64,000 bases of DNA, taken from positions 15,444,479 to 15,508,478 of the forward strand of contig NC_034421.1 in the NCBI RefSeq assembly GCF_002078875.1. Direction: 5' to 3'. Below are positions 10,109-23,253 of this stretch, piece after piece (within the stretch, counting starts at the first letter, position 1; each line of letters opens with the position of its first letter). Below the pieces are notes generated by a model. That model was not told where the DNA came from, did not search any database, and saw only the letters and a list, made by a program, of their open reading frames with translations. Source of the stretch: Numida meleagris (taxonomy: Eukaryota; Chordata; Aves; Galliformes; Numididae). A program made the translations under genes and the position numbers.

Positions 10109-12832
10109 ATGTCTAAGGAGCTGCAGGAGCTGCAGAAGCAATGGCACTTCATCATGCAGTCCATCCACAGCAACTCAAACGTAGGTCTGCGCGGGAATCG
10201 TCCGTAACGCGCCTCCGAAGCGAGGTTCTTTACAAGTCTTGAGATATGATGCCCCAATTAATTTCAGTGATTTTTTTTTTCCCCTTTTTTGGAAAATTGG
10301 CGCGCTCTTTCTTAAGTGGATGCTCGGGAGCGTAGGGGAAGGGCAGCGCTCCCATATCTTCAGCAGTCAAGATGAAAGGACAGCTGCTCTGCATTGCTGT
10401 GTTACTGGTACAAACATTTGGGGCAGAAGAGTGGCATTTTGGTGACATGCTTGTGCTGCTCTACAAATAACTGTGGTACATATTTCCTTAGAGGAAAAGA
10501 GATGTCTCTCCTACACAAAGACTCCAGTTTTTAAACTGCCTTAACAAAAAAAATTTGTTTTCCATCTGTAACGCTGCACTCCCGACAGCTGCAGACTTAG
10601 GAAAGATGTACCCGCGTTCTTCACTGAAGAACTGTGACCTCGAGAGTTATGATGAGATGAAATCTGAAGCATTTTTCTTCCCTCCACAGGTCGTTGCATT
10701 TATGAACTCCCGCGTTGGCCTGTATTTAGATGACCATCCTTTTGTTGCCTTATCGCTCCTGATGTTTGTGGCAGTGTCTACTATTCCTGTGGCGTTTTTC
10801 CTGATTTTTGTTGTTACAACAGTCATAATGGCGTGCGTTGGCGTGATAGTTATGGAAGGTATTGTATGCATGCATTTACGCATTCCCTTTTCAGACATGA
10901 AACTTTTTCCTTTCTCTTTTCTTCTTTCTGGAGTCCCAGCTGAAGCGTTTGAAGATTTCTGCGTGTGGTCCTCAGAATAGTCCTCTGATGAGCTGTAGTC
11001 TGTACAAGAGGAAATCCTATTTCCCTTTCCAATCTGAACCTCTGATCACAGCAAAACCAGTTATCTTGGCCATTCGTAGCTTTCGTTTGTGGTATTTTAT
11101 GGAAGACATTTTTACAGAGTTATTTCTTTCTTCTTTTCTCATTTGGCATTGTAGCATATGTCAGTAAAGCTCTGCCCTCCGGTGATTTCCTGCTAGGAGG
11201 GGGCTCTCGGCTGTTGCCCTCATCAGCTAGTTGATTACATTTTCCCAGATGCTTTTACTTTGGGGTTGTGGTCAAATTTCTGCTTTTCTAACTTAGTTAT
11301 ATATAAACATGTTTAAATAACAGTCTCTGTTCTATTTTCTTAGGTGTTGTGATATCCATCGGGGGCATAGCCCTCCTTTGTGTGCTTTGTGGCCTGGGTG
11401 CGCTTTCACTCGGAGTTTCTGGAGTGCTGAGTGTTTGTTACATCGTTCTTTCAGCTTTGGTCAACTACTGGTGTGCCTCAAGGTAACAGTCCATCTTTTG
11501 GTCTGCGCTCTGGCTTCAAATTGCAGCTGTACTGTTGCATTGGCTACTTCATTTATTTTAACACTGAAATGCTTCTGGTTTTTTTTGATGGATGTTTTTT
11601 GAGTGTTGGGGCATCTTTGGCTGCTTTGGTGCTTCAATATTAAAAGAAAACATCTAGTCATCAGTATGGATTTTGGTGAGAGTTACAGTCCTAGAATCCT
11701 TACAGCTGGAAGGGACCTCTGAAGGCCATCTAGTCCGTCTCCCTGCAGCGAGCAGGGCCGTGCACAGCTCCATCAGGTGCTCAGAGCCTGGTGCAGCCTG
11801 GCCTGGAATGTCTCCAGCGACGGGGCTTCCACTGCATCACAGGGAACCTGTGCCAGGGCCTCACTGCAGAAGGCTGCTTCCTTATGTCCAACCCAAATCT
11901 CCCCTCTTTGAGCTTGAAAAATGTGCATGTGCTAACACTCCGTAACATCAAAATTTATCTCAGAATAAGTATTGATTTAAACATTCTCAAAACACACCTT
12001 CAAGTGTGCCTAGAGGATGCAGCAGCATTCTTTCTGCACAATGCAGTACCCAGCCATCTCAGCTTGCCTGTATTTGTAATGGACTGAAATTACTTGTAGC
12101 TTTGGAATAGGTGCTTGAGTTGTTAAAGGGGAGAGCGTGGGTGGCTTCAGTAGAAATGACTCGTTCTGCTGGATGCTGCACGTGTGTTGGTTTGCCAGTC
12201 ATGTCTTCACGTGCTCCTGGAGCTCTCGGCTTGGAGGCAGTTCTGGGGAGCTTTCCCTTAGCTGCGCTCTGCTGAGCCCGTGGCTCAGGGAGGCCGTGGC
12301 GGGTTGTGCTGGAGGGCCACCTACTGCCCGCGAACGCATTTACCTGCAAGCGGAGGGTGACGGTCACTTGTAAGCACAGGGAGGAGCGAGGAGAAAACCT
12401 GCAGCTGCTCTCTCTTAGACTTGCTCAGTTTGGTCCTTCATCGTAGCAGCGCTTCGTGCACAGTTCTCAGGGACACACGCAGTTTCCCGTGAAGGTATCG
12501 TACCTTCAGGAAGACAAAACTGTGATGCAGAGCCCGGCGTATCTGCTCCAGGGCTTTGTAGCACTCCTCCAAGGCCTGCTGCCGGGCCCATCATTTTGCC
12601 CACCAGGTCCAGAAAAGATTTCTCTCTCCTGTAACACGTACTGATGCGCAGCGCAACCTACACAGCTTTGCAGCTGTGATGTTAAAGAGGCATCGTCTGG
12701 CAGGTTGCTCTTGTGCCTTTTCAGAGAGCCCTGGCAGATGGAGCAGCAGTGGATGTTCCAGAAGTCTCAGATAGGCTTACGTCTCATGTTGCTCAGCTGT
12801 TCTGGCAGACAGTTAGAGGACAACACTCTTAG
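10109..12832 (+). CDS. LDAF1: Lipid droplet assembly factor 1 (promethin / TMEM159)
   Basis: LDAF1 partners seipin at the endoplasmic reticulum and sets where lipid droplets form. Coding exons are 10109-10180, 10690-10858, 11344-11482 and a last exon from 12727. The start is the ATG in MSKELQELQKQW, which aligns with the conserved ELQELQK motif near the mammalian N-terminus. Exons 2 and 3 encode the hallmark double hydrophobic hairpin: about residues 43-80 (includes LDDHPFVALSLLMFV) and 83-122 (includes GGIALLCVLCGLG). All junctions are in phase. The last exon is uncertain. Using the AG at 12725-12726 gives 161 aa, the human length, with G-first codon periodicity and a stop at 12830. The stronger upstream CAG at 12722-12724 gives another frame ending at 12968 (about 207 aa). 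The 5' untranslated part of this exon begins at 10018. Confidence 0.85.
11688..11920 (-). mobile_element. CR1 LINE, 3'-end fragment (LDAF1 intron)
   Basis: A reverse CR1 3' end with the same terminal sequence as the copy at 8918 (GTCCTAGAATCCTTACAGC). It is truncated after about 230 bases and lies in the intron before the last LDAF1 exon. Confidence 0.85.
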
Positions 12833-13706
12833 GGGAGAGCAGACTGTAAAGCCATTCGTTTCTCCTGTGTACAGGAGCCAGGTGAGGAAGCAAGAAGTTA
12901 ACGGAAGTTCGCCACAGAAGAGTCTGTCTGTCATGGACTTTTCTGACAACAAACAAAAGAACAAGTGAGTGGGCTTCTGTCCATCCCCATCGTACTCACT
13001 TCAGCGTGGAGGTCTGTCCTTTGCAATGTAATCATTTACTCATTGAGCATTCAGCCTCAGTGCACTCCATGCGGGAACTGAAAGCATCGACGTGCATCTT
13101 GCGTTGTCACTGTACGACAAATGGTAGCAGGACCTGCTGAGCAGCGCACTGCCGTGCTGCAGCACGGTGACATGTTCTGCAGAATTTGGTAAAGGGATGC
13201 AGTAATAACAGCGGAGTTGGTGGCAGTTGGGTGAAAGAAAGGGGTAGGGTGCTGTGCGACTTTGCCTTTGTTACTGGAGTTCTGGATGTACTATTTTCTG
13301 CAGTTTGTATGAAGCAGATGGCCATTGTATATGTAAGCGTTAAAGCCCAGAACATCAGAAATGCTTTTGAAAGGTGAAAAAGTAACTTCTAAGTGCTAAA
13401 AACCCTTGTTAAAATACTGCGAGTATACCACAGTAATGCTTTCCATTGTAGGAGGAAAATGGTTTCATCACACCTCAATTTGCGGTGTAAGCTTTTACAC
13501 ACCTTTAAATCTGAAGGGATGTTTTCCTTGTACTCATTGCCTCATCACAGCAGTGCTATGCAGCCTGGTCTTGCATTCTGTCATCTCCTTCTGGGTGCTT
13601 GGATGGCTTGTTTTACTTCTTGGTTTTAACTTCACACTTTATTTAAATTTTTTCCATTTTTGAAAATGCTGTAATATTTCTAAGCACTATCTAACAATAT
13701 TAGTTT

Positions 13707-13712
13707 AATAAA
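13707..13712 (+). terminator. LDAF1: Polyadenylation signal of LDAF1
   Basis: A canonical AATAAA is followed within 25 bases by a GT-rich stretch (GTGTTGTTTGTTT). It lies about 0.9 kb after the LDAF1 stop, with no other plus-strand gene in between, so it probably ends a long 3' untranslated region. Confidence 0.7.
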
Positions 13713-13729
13713 GTGTTGTTTGTTTAACC

Positions 13730-16700
13730 AGGTTGTCTGGTTTTCCTTTCAAGCAGGATTATGCTTGTTCGATAAAATATTTATCATGGATATTTCAGCG
13801 CTCTATCCCACACAGAATGTTTTTTAAGCTTCCAGCTGGTAGCAATAGACAAGTAGCAGGAAGACAAAAACAAAACAGAGGCAAGCATTCCTGAATTTCT
13901 CTGTTAGAAAAGAGGACTGTGATTCTGTTTATACAGATGGAGAAATCCATGTAGAAGATGGAACGAAGATATCGTTTGAGTACCTGTGCACAGTTTTCCA
14001 CTATTATTTTGACTGGAGAATAAAATCTGCAGTTGCCCTTTCAGCAGGGCAGCATCACGCCGTGCTGGCTGTGCACCAGGGCTGCCCTGTCCCAGCACAG
14101 AGTCCAGCACTTGTTATGCTCCGTGCAGTTGGTGGTTTCCCTGCTCTCTGTGTCTCTGCAAGGCCTCTCTGCCCTTCGTGGAGCCAGCAGCTCCTCCCAC
14201 TCTAGTACTTGCAGCAGGCTTACTCAGCGCATTCAGTGCTCCATCTAAGGCACAGATGAAAATATTAAAGAGAACTGGCCCTAAAATGGAGCCCTGCGGA
14301 TCCCCAGTAGTGACTGGCCGCCAGCCTGATCTATCCCCATTTACCACAACCCCGTGGGCCCGACGCATCGCGTTACACTTTGGGCTAGTGTGGTGCTGGA
14401 CATTCTGTCCAGAAGGACGCTGGGGGAAACAGTACTGAAAGCTTTTCTGAAATGTGAAAGATAATATCAGTTGGCTTCCCTTAATCAACTAGATGTGTGA
14501 CCTTATCGTGAAAGGAAGTCACAGCTGTTGAAGAAGACCTTCCCCTCCTGAGCCCGTGCTGGCTGTGGCCAGTGACTGCGCTGCCCTGCGGCTGTTGGTC
14601 AGTACTTCTGGCCGTCATTTTCTTTACTGGCACTGAGGTGAGACTGACAGGCCTGCAATTACCGAAGTCGTCTTTCTCATCCTTCTTGAACATTTGCCAG
14701 CTTGCAGTCAGTTGGCACCTCTCCAGATTCCCCCTGACAGATAATTCACTGACCTCAGCCAGCCCTGAGTACCCTGGGATGGATCCCACCACATCCCATG
14801 AACTTACATGCATCCATGTGGAGCAGCAAATCCAGCACCTGTTCTGGCTTGTCACTGCAGCCACAGTCTTCCTTCATCAGCAAGGCTTTAAGTTACCAAA
14901 TAGCTGATTTCCACATACTTCCTTATGTAGTTTGTAACTTTTAGGGTTATGGGAGCCTGGGACTGATCTGCACTTACAAGTCTTGCTTCAACCTTAACTC
15001 GATGCCCTTGTGGCAGTGTGCTCCACCGCCCCCAGCTTCCTCCACTGGGCCATCCCACCCAAGGCCCTTCTCCACACCAATAACAGCTTCACTAAACACT
15101 GAGTCAGCCTTCCCACCCCAAAAAACAGTGAGCAGCCCAGGAGCCTCTTGAGCTCCAATCCTCATCACAAGACCCCACGTGACTTCTCCCATTCCTCCAA
15201 AATACCGTGAAGTTTGGGTGGCTGTAGGCACAGGGCAGGTCAGATGGAATATTTATTGGAGTGTGCCTCAGAAATCCATTACTGTTTACATTTTGAGCGC
15301 CCACTGGCAGAAGCCAGGATATCTACAAGGTACATCCTCATCAGTGGAGTTCTCTCAGAATCTCTCTATACAGGGACCAAGCAAGGCCCTGTGAGCTCTC
15401 CTGCACCGCAGCAGGCTGCATCCAGTGTCTCTGCATCCCCCTGGGCTGGGATACCTCCCAGGCACAGCCAGGTCCTTGAGATCATCCACTGATGGAGGCC
15501 AGGGTAAAGGCATGCTGCTCAAGTCAGCCTTAATTATCACCCATTGATGAATGCAGCACCTTGTGAGCATCTGCCCCGAAATCCCCTTAGGTATTACCAA
15601 CAGCTCCTCCATAATGCTTGGAGTTGATGGAAGTAGGGGCAGCAGGAGCTGAGCCCCAGTCATCCCTGTTTGCCCTGCAGATGTGGCAGCATCACAGAGA
15701 TGCCCACTGACCCCATCCCCCATGGTACCACTCTCCCAACTTAAAAGAAGTTGAAATCAGTGATAAATAATTCTATGGTGACAAGCTTGTTTTAACATAA
15801 CATTTAAGAAAAACTTTACCACTTCTTGCCCCAGCAAATCTCTGTGTGCCACCACCTTTCCTATCCTCATACAAGCACTTCTGGTCCTCCCAGCCCGTGA
15901 GTGGAGCCCAGATGTTCATCACAGCATCCTCGTAATGCTGGAGCATGGAATGTGCTGTAGTGACTTGTAGCACTGAGCAGAGCTTGTGCTCTGCTATCCA
16001 GTCTAATATCAGATTAAAAGCAAGTACAGTCTGAACACTTAGAATTTCAAGATGAGTCTAATTAATCCAAAGCCACTAGGACTATCACCATGTGGTTCAG
16101 GGGGGAAAAGGGAATTGCTGGAGCTCACATTCTCCACATGCAGACTCCAGAAGCAGGAGTTTCTTTGAGAATTAGTGTATTGATATCAAAGGTGAAAGCA
16201 CCAATACCGTACAGGTGAAGGCACCACTCACAACCTGACCTTAGTTATGACAGCAGGCACAGGAAACGCTGTAGCAAATTAACAATTAGTGCCGTAGAGC
16301 TGTCCAGATTGCCAGCTTCCAGGAAGGTGGGCATCGCTGCTGTGATGGGCACGAACAGCCCACGCCTCAAAGGCAGCCTACTGAGATCAGTGCAGTCACA
16401 CCAGTCTTCAAATGAGGCACCAAACGCAGAGGCAGCAGTTGTGCTCTCCCTTCTCCTTGCTTCTGGAGAAAGGCCACTTTAACCTGATGGACTGCCTGCA
16501 AGCCGCTGTTTATCTGCATTAAAACCTGATCTACCTCAAGCTTTATTCACTTTTTCTTTTTGAGAAGTATTTCTTCAGAGAGGAAGAGCAGCTCATGCCT
16601 TCTCTGAAGCCTTGCTTGAATTATTGTACCACCTTCCCAGCACGTAATGCCCAGAGGGACAGCGGGCACCTACTACAGTCTTAGCACTCAGGTGTGCAAT

Positions 16701-17546
16701 GCATTAACAAAACTACTGAAATGCTACCGTAATTCACTGCCCTGGGCTTCCTTCTAAGAATACTTTTTAAAGAGGGAAGCAGCAAAGAGTATGCGTAGTT
16801 CCTCTTCCAGATGAGAACGCCGCTCTATTTACACTCGCATTTTGCTTTTCCTGTCATAGACGTGCTTCTCTCCCACTTGCATCCTTCCCCCTCAGCCCTC
16901 CTCTTTCAAAGAAACGCTTTGCGGTGCCCTCCACCGCAGCCCCCCCCGCTGGCTCTTAACACCCGGTTCCTATTTCCCCTGCTTTCCACACCGCGTCCTG
17001 AGGAAGGCGCTGCTCGGCCGAGCCGGGCGGATCAGCTCCGCGCTGCCCCGCTCCGCCCGCAGCTCTGGAGCCGACAGCCGCTGCGCTACAGAGACGGGAC
17101 AGGGAGCCCGGCCGCCGCAACCCTCAGCAGATCAGACCTCGAAACAGCACCTCGGGCCTTCCCTGAGGAAGGGAACAAGCAGCTGAGAAGGGGCTGCATT
17201 CACACGGTTGTTCTCTAGCAGTCACAGCTTTCATGGGAAGGCACGTCCCATGCCAGGAGGGATGAGCACATCCCTCTGATTCTAAGGCAGCTAATGTCAA
17301 TATTGAGTCCTCTCACCTGTGGCAGTGAGTCAAGGAAACAAAGTCACTGGGGCCACCTGAGACTTACTCGAGGGGAAAAGCTTTGGGGAGCTTCTCTCCT
17401 GGTTTCAGCTTGGTTCCTCTGGCCAAAGGCTCCAGGAGGGCTGCCTCTGTCCAGTGAGTGAGACACTGGTTTTTAACCTCCAAGGAACTAGACAACCAGC
17501 TCCAGAGCTACATCTCTTACCTGAAAAGCCACATTTTTAATCCAAG
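13730..17546. other. Tail-to-tail spacer between LDAF1 and ZP2
   Basis: No gene recognised. It contains the CR1 fragment at about 14160-14900. A short GC-rich patch at 16930-17150 has an open frame without resemblance to known proteins. Confidence 0.5.
14160..14900 (-). mobile_element. CR1 LINE, internal reverse-transcriptase fragment
   Basis: Translation of the minus strand gives decayed CR1 ORF2. [17 protein letters not shown] is the reverse-transcriptase block around the PQGS motif, and the frame before it (DDFGNCRPVSLTSVP) is the upstream RT block of the same family. Frameshifts separate them. It lacks a recognisable CR1 3' tail, so it is an internal fragment with approximate ends. Confidence 0.85.
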
Positions 17547-17552
17547 TTTATT
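17547..17552 (-). terminator. ZP2: Polyadenylation signal of ZP2
   Basis: AATAAA on the minus strand begins only about 15 bases after the ZP2 stop codon, giving a very short 3' untranslated region. Very short 3' UTRs are known for mammalian zona pellucida mRNAs. Confidence 0.75.
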
Positions 17553-17566
17553 TGTTAACAAATGCA

Positions 17567-20500
17567 CTAATATACCACATTTACCATCGACGCTCTTCTC
17601 TTCAGGCATTTAAGAAGAGCCAGAAGTAGCAGCATTGTGGCCACCAGAGAGAGAATGCCGACAGCAGCCGCAGTAAGAGCAGCCCACAGCTCCTTGCTCA
17701 GTGTGCCCCCTACAAAGGGAGCAGAAAGGCACCGTGCTGAGGAGCTGCCTCCCGCAGCTGGGCAGCACACGCCCGCCCCGCTCCTTACCTGGTGCTGCCG
17801 GCCATCCATCGGGCACCAGGAGCACAGGACCCCGCAAGCTCACCACGGAGCTGGCGCCCGGCATCCCACTGCCTGCAACAGCACACGGGAGAGGTGAGCG
17901 GCGTGGTACTGAGAGGTGCAGCGCGTTGGCACCGGCCATGCAACCCAGCGCCTGCTTGGGCGTTACCTCGCTTGCTTCTAGGCGGTCTGGGGCACCTCGC
18001 TGCACACAGAGGGGAGTCCGGCTGGAAGCGGTTACAGAGCAGGACGCTGCAGTGGAAGTACACCTGCACACAAAACAGACGTGCCCATTTGCTTATGGGA
18101 AAGAGGCGGTCCTGCTGATTGAAGCAAGCAGGAAGCGACACTCACTAGGCCGGGGAGGGCCTTATCACCAGCTACAAAAGCAAAAGCCTTCACTTCCAGC
18201 CTTTGGCGATAGTTGGGGTAGCTGACACCACGCCCCACAGGATGGAACACTGTCCTGTAGCTGTCCAGATCGTACTCACACCTGCAGGGGGAAGAAGCAG
18301 CCAGTCAACGGCAGGGCAGAGGCATGGAACCATGGCATGGCTGGGGTTGGAAGGGACCTCTAAGACCATCTAGTTCCAACCCCCTGCTATAGGGGGGACA
18401 CCTCCCTCTAGTCCAGGCTGCTTTGTTTTCAGCAGCAGATAACAGTTCGAGGCAGAGGTGCTGCCATCCTGCAAATTCCAGGATGCCACCACAGGTGATA
18501 CCTGGCAGCGGCACCTGGCAGGGCCCCCTAATGCAGCACTCTGCCTGTGGCCCCACGCCTCTGATTCAGAATGCAGAAAGAAGGGGAGAGGGGAGAAGTG
18601 GCCAAACCCTGCTGCCAGCAGGGCACTCACCCATCAACAACAATATTCCACTGGGGCAGCGAGCTCAGATCTTCTGATGCTGTTGCCCAGCAGTCATCCA
18701 GTTGCAGATGGAGGTTGGGGTCATTGCGGTTCAGGACCTGCACTTCCAGGAAGATGGGCTGCTGTAGGTACCTCACAATGGGGTACTGGTCATCACGGTA
18801 CGGCTGCCTGTATGAGTCCTCTACAAAAGCCAAAACCTTAGTAGGTAAGTCAGCACGCAACAGGAGTCCTGAAGAAACTCAAGCACTTTCAAGCCAGCCG
18901 GTTCACCATCTGCAGCTCCTACTGGAGCCAGAGACACTCAGCTCCAGAATTAACTCCTCCACCTCATGTAGCACAGCAGGAGGAAGAGAAGCTTGTTGGG
19001 GCCCTCAAAGCCCACACACCCAGACTTACACACCCTCACTCTCATCTCAAGCATCAGTTGCTGCCCAGCTGCCTGAACCTGGGGTTGGCTTACCTGGGTA
19101 GCTTAGAAGGATTAAAGAGAGGGGGCCTCGGTTCATGGAAGAAGCCAGGGGGGGAGGGTTGTCTACCCTTATGGAGAGGGAAGCATCGCCATTGCTGAAG
19201 GAGCACAGGACTGTTAACCTGAGCAGGGAACAAGCAGGAAGTCTCACAGCTGTGCACAGGATACCCACAACCAAGTCTCAGCCAAAGAGACTTCCCAACA
19301 CACCTGAACTCACTGTCCCTTGAGATCCTGTACAGCAGATGGTCAGACCGTAGTGCCCTCACCTCATTCTCATACATTATCTTCTCTCCTTCGAGCTGAG
19401 AAGGAGAAGTGACAGCAGCATTAGTGAGGGCATTCCCCCTATGTGAAGCCCTCCCCTCAGCTCTGGGAACACACTCACCCAGTACCTGGTCCCACATCCG
19501 CTCAGTGGGACATGAAACCAGGCCCTATCATTTGAGGGGGACCTGAAGGCAGGCTTGCATGCAGGATCTCTGAGCCTGAGTGTGTCCAGGGCTAGTGGCG
19601 GTGTAGTACTGCTGGCAAGGACTTCAAAATCCATGTACCCATCCTGAGTGCATACAGCAGCTGGAACAGAGGTACAGGAGTCATGCCCAAACAGGGGCAG
19701 GGCAGCTGGGTTTGCCACACAGCTGCTGTATTTTAGCCAAAGAAAGCTTCCTGGGAAGGAGCAGGCCAAGAACAAGCAGGGTTGGGGCTTCAGGTTGGGC
19801 CAAGTCCATCCCAAGGTGTAACTCACCTATTGGTGCATGCTGGTTACAGGGGCACTCCGGCTGCATCACCATTGCTACGGTCTCCCCATGGAAGTGAAAA
19901 GTCAGTTTCAAGGAGGACAGGTAGGACTGAACTCCTGGGCAGCTCTCCCCACGTAGCTGGAAGACAAGTTACCCTCCTGGAGCATGACTGCAAGAGTTGC
20001 CCTTACACATACACTGGAGCAGTTCAGTCTGCCCTGCAGCCACATCGAGCGTGAAGATCAGAAGACCCGCATTGCTCCAGGCATCTCAGACAGCAGCCTG
20101 CCCCATGAGCAATGTAACCTCCAGCTGCTCTCACAAGGAGGGTTCATGAAACCTGAGGTACTTTTGAGGGTGATGTTTATCTGCTACCAAGCAAGCAGAC
20201 ATTTATCTTTGCCACAGCCACCCTGCATCAGCCACAGCACACACGGCTGACCCAGCAGCTGCCCAGTCAGAGATGCTGTGCTCTGTAGCATGTGAAGGAC
20301 AAAGAGCTGCGAGCACAACCACCCCCATGATCCCAGAACCTCAACTCACTGCGGACTTCAGGACTCCCCTGCTAATGTCCAGCTTGACCCCTCTCATTGT
20401 ATTGAGACTAATCCCATTGTCCTGGAGCTGGTCCATTGGGATGGTCTCATCCTCTACAGCCACAGCTATAAGTGTCCCTGGGAACGCTGGGATGGCAACA

Positions 20501-23253
20501 GTCATATGTGTAGCGTTACAAGCCACCGGACCTGTAACGACATCCTTGTTGAAAGGGAACACAGTTTCCTCAGGGCAGGAGCAGGCAGCTTCCCCAACAC
20601 ATTACCTGGAGCGCAAAGCATCCTTGACTCCATGGTCAGTCTACGTTCAGGAGGGTCATATGTGAGCTTGAGTGCCACAGTGTAGAGCAACTTGTTGTTG
20701 TGCTGCAGGGCAAGACACAGAGCAAGGCGCTCAGCACAGGAGCTGGCACAGGCCCAGCTCTGCAGAGCCACATTCTGCATATGTCCACCCTGAGACCAGT
20801 GGTCTGCAGGAAGGAACTGGAGCTTTGCACCTCTCACTCTTCAGGAAAGCACCCATCCACTGCACTGCTCACAGGACAGGCTGCACACAGAACCCCAGCA
20901 GAACTGTGCTGCCAGATGTGCACACAGAGCAGGACTGGACAACTCCAGGTCAGCTCTGCAAACAGCTTGCTCATACCATTAACCACAGCTTCAGATGAAG
21001 TCAGCTCTAGCCATAACCCACAAACACCTTCATCAGGAGGAAGGTGTCCAGTCCCTGAAAAAGCTGCATCATCTCCTCAGCATGAGCTCTACGCTCCTAC
21101 CTTGTAGGAGATAACTCCAGTGGCAGTGAAGGCCACCTGAAGAACCAGGCGCTGTCTGTCAGCCAGGAAGCTGTAGCCTTGCTCCGTGGCTTCCCTGAGG
21201 CTCAGCTGGTGTTCCCTGATTCCATCATCAATTGTCAGAGTCCCGGTCATTGCAGCTGCCTGAACCTGCTGGGCAGGAAAGCGTTCCTTAGAAGGGGAAG
21301 CACAACCCCATGGCAGCAATGAGGCACGATGGTGTCTACCCATAAGGGTACAGTGCAGGTTGTGCATTGGAGCTGTCTGTACTGAGATTACATATTAGAC
21401 TTCCCAGCAAGAGGCAGCTGCTCCAGCCTGGAGGCATCAGGGTGCTCTTAGGTCCAAAACCAGGGCACACCCCAACTCCTGTCAGCAGGAAGGCACCTAC
21501 CACGTGCTCATCACCGAGGTTTGGTCCTGGGAAAGTAACCTGAGGAAAAAGAGCACAACAGTTACCACAGAAGCAGACACTGGCTACAAATTCATTTAAG
21601 AGAAGACTCTGCTACAAGTTCCCAAAGCAGGGGTTGGCACCAACAGCCTCCATCCCCCAGAAATAGGGCTGCAGCCAGACCACGGGTGCTGGTAATGGCA
21701 GTTTGCAAAGTGGCTCTCAAAGAGCAGAGGGCCGTGCCAAGGTGGGTGTGCAGCCAACAGACCTCCCCAGAGCCCAGCCACAGCTCTGTGAGACAGCCAG
21801 CCTGCCCCAAGGCCTCCAGCAGGACTCACAGCAGTCCCCTCACTTACTGCCATGAAGTCTTTTGTGCAGTTCGTTGCACCAACAAAGACAGGAGCGATGA
21901 TTTCATCTTCATGGGCAGCGCTGCACTGAGCGCGGTAGGTGACGTTCCTCTCCTCTCCCGCTGTGTCATTCAGCAGCAGTTCCAGCCTCAGCTGGTGCTG
22001 GCCATGCTGTGGGGAGACAGACTTTAATCAGAAGGGACATCAAATCAGAAAGAAGCAGCAGCTGTCACTGCAGCACAGAAGCAAGCAGAAGCCCTCCACA
22101 GTTGGGGCTTTCCTTGTTAGTGTAAGCAGCTGTGCTGGTACAACATGAATTGGTGTTTTCAGAGCTCTGGGGAAGAGGACAGGCTCCTTAGAAAAGCCTT
22201 AGTGGCATCAGCAGCCCAGGCAGAGGCAGAAGAAGCACTGAGAGATGCAGGAATCAGGAGGAGAGCCTCAGAGAGCGCCTGGCAGCAGTGCTGGCTGCTC
22301 CTGGAGCAAGAACCAAGTGCCAGCAGGCGCTTCAGTGCCTTGGAGAAACTGGTACCAGTAAGGTCTCTGCTCTTGGAGATAGCTGGGGTCACACCCCACT
22401 CACCGCTCTGCTTAACATCTCTGAATAACTCAAATTAGGTATTTATGCATATATAAATCTGCCAGGTGGTCTGACACCCTTGGCCCCTTCCAGCTCCCTG
22501 TGAGATATCATCTAAAGTAGCTCTTAACTCCATCACAGGAGAGCACAGCACTCCTGGTGGCACCTGGAGGTGTTTAATACACAGCTGGAAGGGGAACAGA
22601 GCACTCAGGGAACAGCACCCCAGCAGAAGTTGCCCTCCATGGTAAGGATTTCTACTGGAGTAGAATTAGAGCTAGAAACACTATTAAAACCAACCTTGAG
22701 CAGCATAAAGGCCCCCAAAACTCTATGACAGTATGCTCCCAGAACAGAAGCGCACTTTACCTCCAGGCTAGTGCAGTTCATCAGCAGGGCACTGAGCAGC
22801 AGCTTCTCATAATCCACAGTGTGGTCACAGGACGTCATTTCCTCCCCACTCAGATCTAGGGAGAAGGGACCAGCCAGCGCTGCAGACAGCAGCAGACTTC
22901 AAGCCACAGAGGAAGGACCAAGCCAGGCCAGCAGCAATACCTACCCACTGCACGCACGTGCCATGTGTAATTGCCAAGCTCTCTGGGAAGCTCCAGCTCC
23001 AGCCTGTCCTGCAGGCACGTCACACTCTCTGCAAAGGGAAGGACAGTCAGCTTGGCCCCAACCCCAGAGCCCCTTCCACACCAGCAGGGGAGGAGGCAGT
23101 GCCAAGCAAAGGCAGAGCCCCCCAAACCAGCAACTGCATGAAGAGGGCCTGTTCATTACCCAAGAGATCCCAATCCCCTAAGGCACCAGGGGCCAAGGGC
23201 AGCAAAAATCCAAACAGGAAGAGCAGCAGCCTGCAAGCAAAGCAGAACCTCAT
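17567..23253 (-). CDS. ZP2: Zona pellucida glycoprotein 2
   Basis: ZP2 is a secreted egg-coat glycoprotein made by the oocyte. Seventeen phase-consistent exons on minus: 23160-23253, 22945-23028, 22761-22855, 21848-22006, 21501-21539, 21101-21268, 20606-20702, 20350-20531, 19827-19926, 19479-19660, 19304-19395, 19094-19218, 18631-18820, 18146-18281, 17967-18063, 17789-17872, 17567-17709. They encode about 688 aa (human 745). A signal peptide starts [16 protein letters not shown]. Residues to about 330 are N-terminal ZP-N-type repeats with N-glycosylation sites (NYT, NCT, NVT, NAT). The ZP module follows from about 335 ([12 protein letters not shown]) to 605, with ordered cysteines. A furin site RSKR lies near 610 and a transmembrane anchor near 650-671 with a KRR stop-transfer. 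The exon at 21268 could start three bases later (tandem CAG). The intron between 20606 and 20531 is only 74 bp. Confidence 0.93.
18327..18425 (-). mobile_element. CR1 LINE, short 3'-end fragment (ZP2 intron)
   Basis: The plus strand has GGGGTTGGAAGGGACCTCTA followed by the CATCTAGTTCCAACCCCCTG block typical of reversed CR1 3' ends. Only about 100 bases are kept. It sits between ZP2 exons in the same orientation as the gene. Confidence 0.8.

Noticed and set aside
20532..20620. Apparent frame break between ZP2 exons 7 and 8
   Set aside because: A GT-AG intron of 74 bp (20532-20605) restores the frame exactly, so no pseudogenisation.
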